Assembly (NCBI GenBank): GCA_025526915.1 | Contig: JAHLKH010000257.1 | Coordinates: 1-29,877 of the forward strand | Direction of reading: 5' to 3' | Source of the DNA: Entophlyctis helioformis | Lineage: Eukaryota > Chytridiomycota > Chytridiomycetes > Chytridiales > Chytriomycetaceae | DNA: 29,877 bases | Shown here: positions 28,237 to 29,877 of the stretch, piece by piece | How positions within the stretch are numbered: position 1 is the first letter of the stretch | How the letters are laid out: the number at the start of each line of letters is the position of its first letter | Notes under the pieces: generated by a model | The model's input: the letters and a program-made list of their open reading frames with translations, nothing else | Told to the model about the DNA's origin: nothing | Databases searched by the model: none | Made by a program: the position numbers and the translations under genes

Positions 28237-29877
28237 TTATTTTCCAGTGCTTTCTATACTTGCGTTGGTATTGGGCGATGTGCATGTCTTTGGAGGGGGC
28301 AGGTGATTTTGGAGATATCTTTGCAGAAGGGAACGGCGGCCGCGACAATGCACCAGGCCCTGTACTGGTATCTCCATTGATAGTGGTTGTAAAGGTACAG
28401 AAGGGTCCTCGGCGGCGGCGGCTTCGCCAACAGCCGACTCGGAGCTATCGGATCCAGACGACACCGAATCTGAGCGTTGCAAGTTCGCAACCTCGTCGCC
28501 AAAGATCTCGTCAAACGACTCGATGCACGTCTTGACTGTCGAGCCAATGCCGGCGCCTTGTACGCCAATGGCACACATGCCCAAGTCCAGAACCATGTTA
28601 TCGCTCTTGACAAGTTGGGCGACCAGACGATGGTGAGGTTGACGGCCGTCATGCGGTTCGCCTCGCTGTGTTGCAACACAAGATTGAGGAGACGAAAGAC
28701 TTCGCAGAGTAGGAGCTGTGTTGGGATCGACAGACACGGTAGAAACTGCTTCCGAATGAACTCGACCTTGTTTGCAGCAGCTGCAGATGCGTGAAGGCGG
28801 GATAATCTCGCGTTAGCGCCGAGCAGAGGATCGTCAAACAGCCAAGCCAACACTCACTTTCAACGCCACGAACTGTGGTATATGTAGACAGCGGGAAGAT
28901 GGGTTCGGGCAGCTCACGAAACCACATTTTAAGGAGGCCCGACGCGACATGAACGCCGCCAAGGGCATCAAAGTCGGGAGATTTGCCCAGATTGTACAGT
29001 CTCTTCGCTCTTGCAGCGACGTGGATGCGGCAGACTTGCGAAACAAGCCCTCCGTGTCAAGCCCTATGGACAGGTGTACTGTTAGTCACTCCTGCTCGTC
29101 CAGCGACGAGTTGAAGAGCAAACAAACGAAACGGAAAAGAGATCATACCATGGGCCTTGATGTAGGCGATGCACTCGAGAACAACGATAGGCATCCTTTG
29201 GATCCGTCGTGGCCCATAAGTTCATCGAGCGGCTCTTCAAACACTTGGGTTCGCACGACTGCCGGTTTGTTTGCTGTTGGTTTTCGCGAAAAGGACATCA
29301 TTCCAAGCGCGGTAGAAGACTCTTGCTTATTGTTATACCTGCAAAACGATGGTCAGTAAAACAGCAGAGCTAGATCCATTTCAAGGATTGACCTACTCTT
29401 GGATGACGAGAGGAAGGTTGATGCCGCCCATAGGAACAAGAGACGCGAGCCTTGTCAGATTATCAACCCATATGAGCTTGCTTGCAAACTTGGGACTGTC
29501 ATGCATTCAAGTGGATGTGAGTAGTCTTGGCATTAGCAGAGAGAGAGACTGCAAGTACCTGACAATCATTCCCATGGTCTGCAGCAGGAATTTGGGCCAC
29601 ATGGCAGGATGTACGACATAGAGCGCTTTGAGGTTCTTGCGGATGCTGTTTGGCAGCGTGAAAACGCGACCCGAGGCGCCAGGAGACGTCAGCATCCATA
29701 CTGGCATGCCCAGCCACAACCCAAACACACCTTCTGGAGAGTTTAGAGTATGCCTGCAGAGTCCAGGACCATGATGGATAGTGAGGCGCGCCTCCAGCAA
29801 ACAGCACGATCGTGTACTCTTGGGCGGCAATGCCGCTGAGCCGTTCAAGCAGCAATCTGTCGCGAGCAGACGATTGA
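28237..29877 (-). CDS. CRAL-TRIO (Sec14-like) / RhoGAP protein (5' partial)
   Basis: The N-terminus lies beyond the right edge. Exons on minus: 29877-29731, 29645-29559, 29495-29397, 29338-29149, 29063-28858, 28780-28237; introns of 85, 63, 58, 85 and 77 nt, GT-AG. The first three exons encode the lipid-binding lobe of a CRAL-TRIO domain (NLKALYVVHPAMWPKFL, FASKLIWVDNL, VPMGGINLP), arranged as in animal p50RhoGAP/ARHGAP1. After a Lys/Asn linker comes the RhoGAP domain: FEEPLDELM, GLFRKSA with the arginine finger, SGLLKMWFRELPEPIF, and MTAVNLTIVWSPNLV. It should speed GTP hydrolysis on Rho/Cdc42-type GTPases at membranes. An acidic Ser-rich tail follows. One base appears missing near 29195, 29012 and 28612. 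Confidence 0.88.

Noticed and set aside
294..29199. Programmed -1 ribosomal frameshifting as cause of the frame slips
   Set aside because: No slippery heptamer or downstream pseudoknot-like element is shared between the sites, and the genes affected are unrelated. Missing bases in homopolymers fit better.

Overview
The window looks like nuclear DNA of a zoosporic (flagellated) fungus, most likely a chytrid or blastocladiomycete. It is GC-rich and gene-dense. Introns are short, mostly 65-120 nt, with GTRNGY donors. Gene content mixes fungal-type products (Pns1-type choline-transporter-like protein, GPI-anchored chitin/polysaccharide deacetylase, CRAL-TRIO/RhoGAP protein) with IFT43, an intraflagellar-transport subunit expected only in lineages that build a flagellum. 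No bacterial, viral or mobile-element gene was recognised. Species cannot be fixed from sequence alone.

Layout, left to right: a 5'-partial ER thioredoxin-fold/PDI-like gene (+), convergent with histone chaperone ASF1 (-); PNS1 (-), head-to-head with two tandem alpha/beta hydrolases (+); IFT43 (-) lying 45 bp behind RNA polymerase II subunit RPB7 (-); RPB7 head-to-head with a large, unrecognised, roughly 14-exon helical-repeat gene (+); a LURP-one/Tubby-like protein (+); a small heat-shock protein with a heat-shock-element array (+); a polysaccharide deacetylase (-); a spacer of about 1.1 kb carrying a GATA cluster; an ammonium transporter (+), convergent with a short-chain dehydrogenase (-); a Nudix hydrolase (-), head-to-head with a TatD-type hydrolase (+); a small TATA-driven Thr/Ala-repeat ORF (-); a poorly resolved + strand coding fragment; and the 3' part of a CRAL-TRIO/RhoGAP gene (-) running off the right edge.

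The genes do not form one pathway; this is an ordinary mixed chromosomal segment. The most interesting features are architectural. Three introns have GC donors, all with the same hexamer GCAAGC. The hsp20 promoter carries GAA triplets at exact 10-bp spacing (step-type heat-shock elements). GATA cores cluster upstream of the ammonium transporter. TATA-to-ATG distances are similar (about 65-85 bp) in four regulated or small genes. Short tandem repeats recur in introns and disordered loops. About ten places show a reading frame slipping by exactly one missing base, which most likely reflects assembly errors but matters for anyone using gene models here.

Exon coordinates were derived by hand from frame, splice signals and family similarity; none has transcript support.
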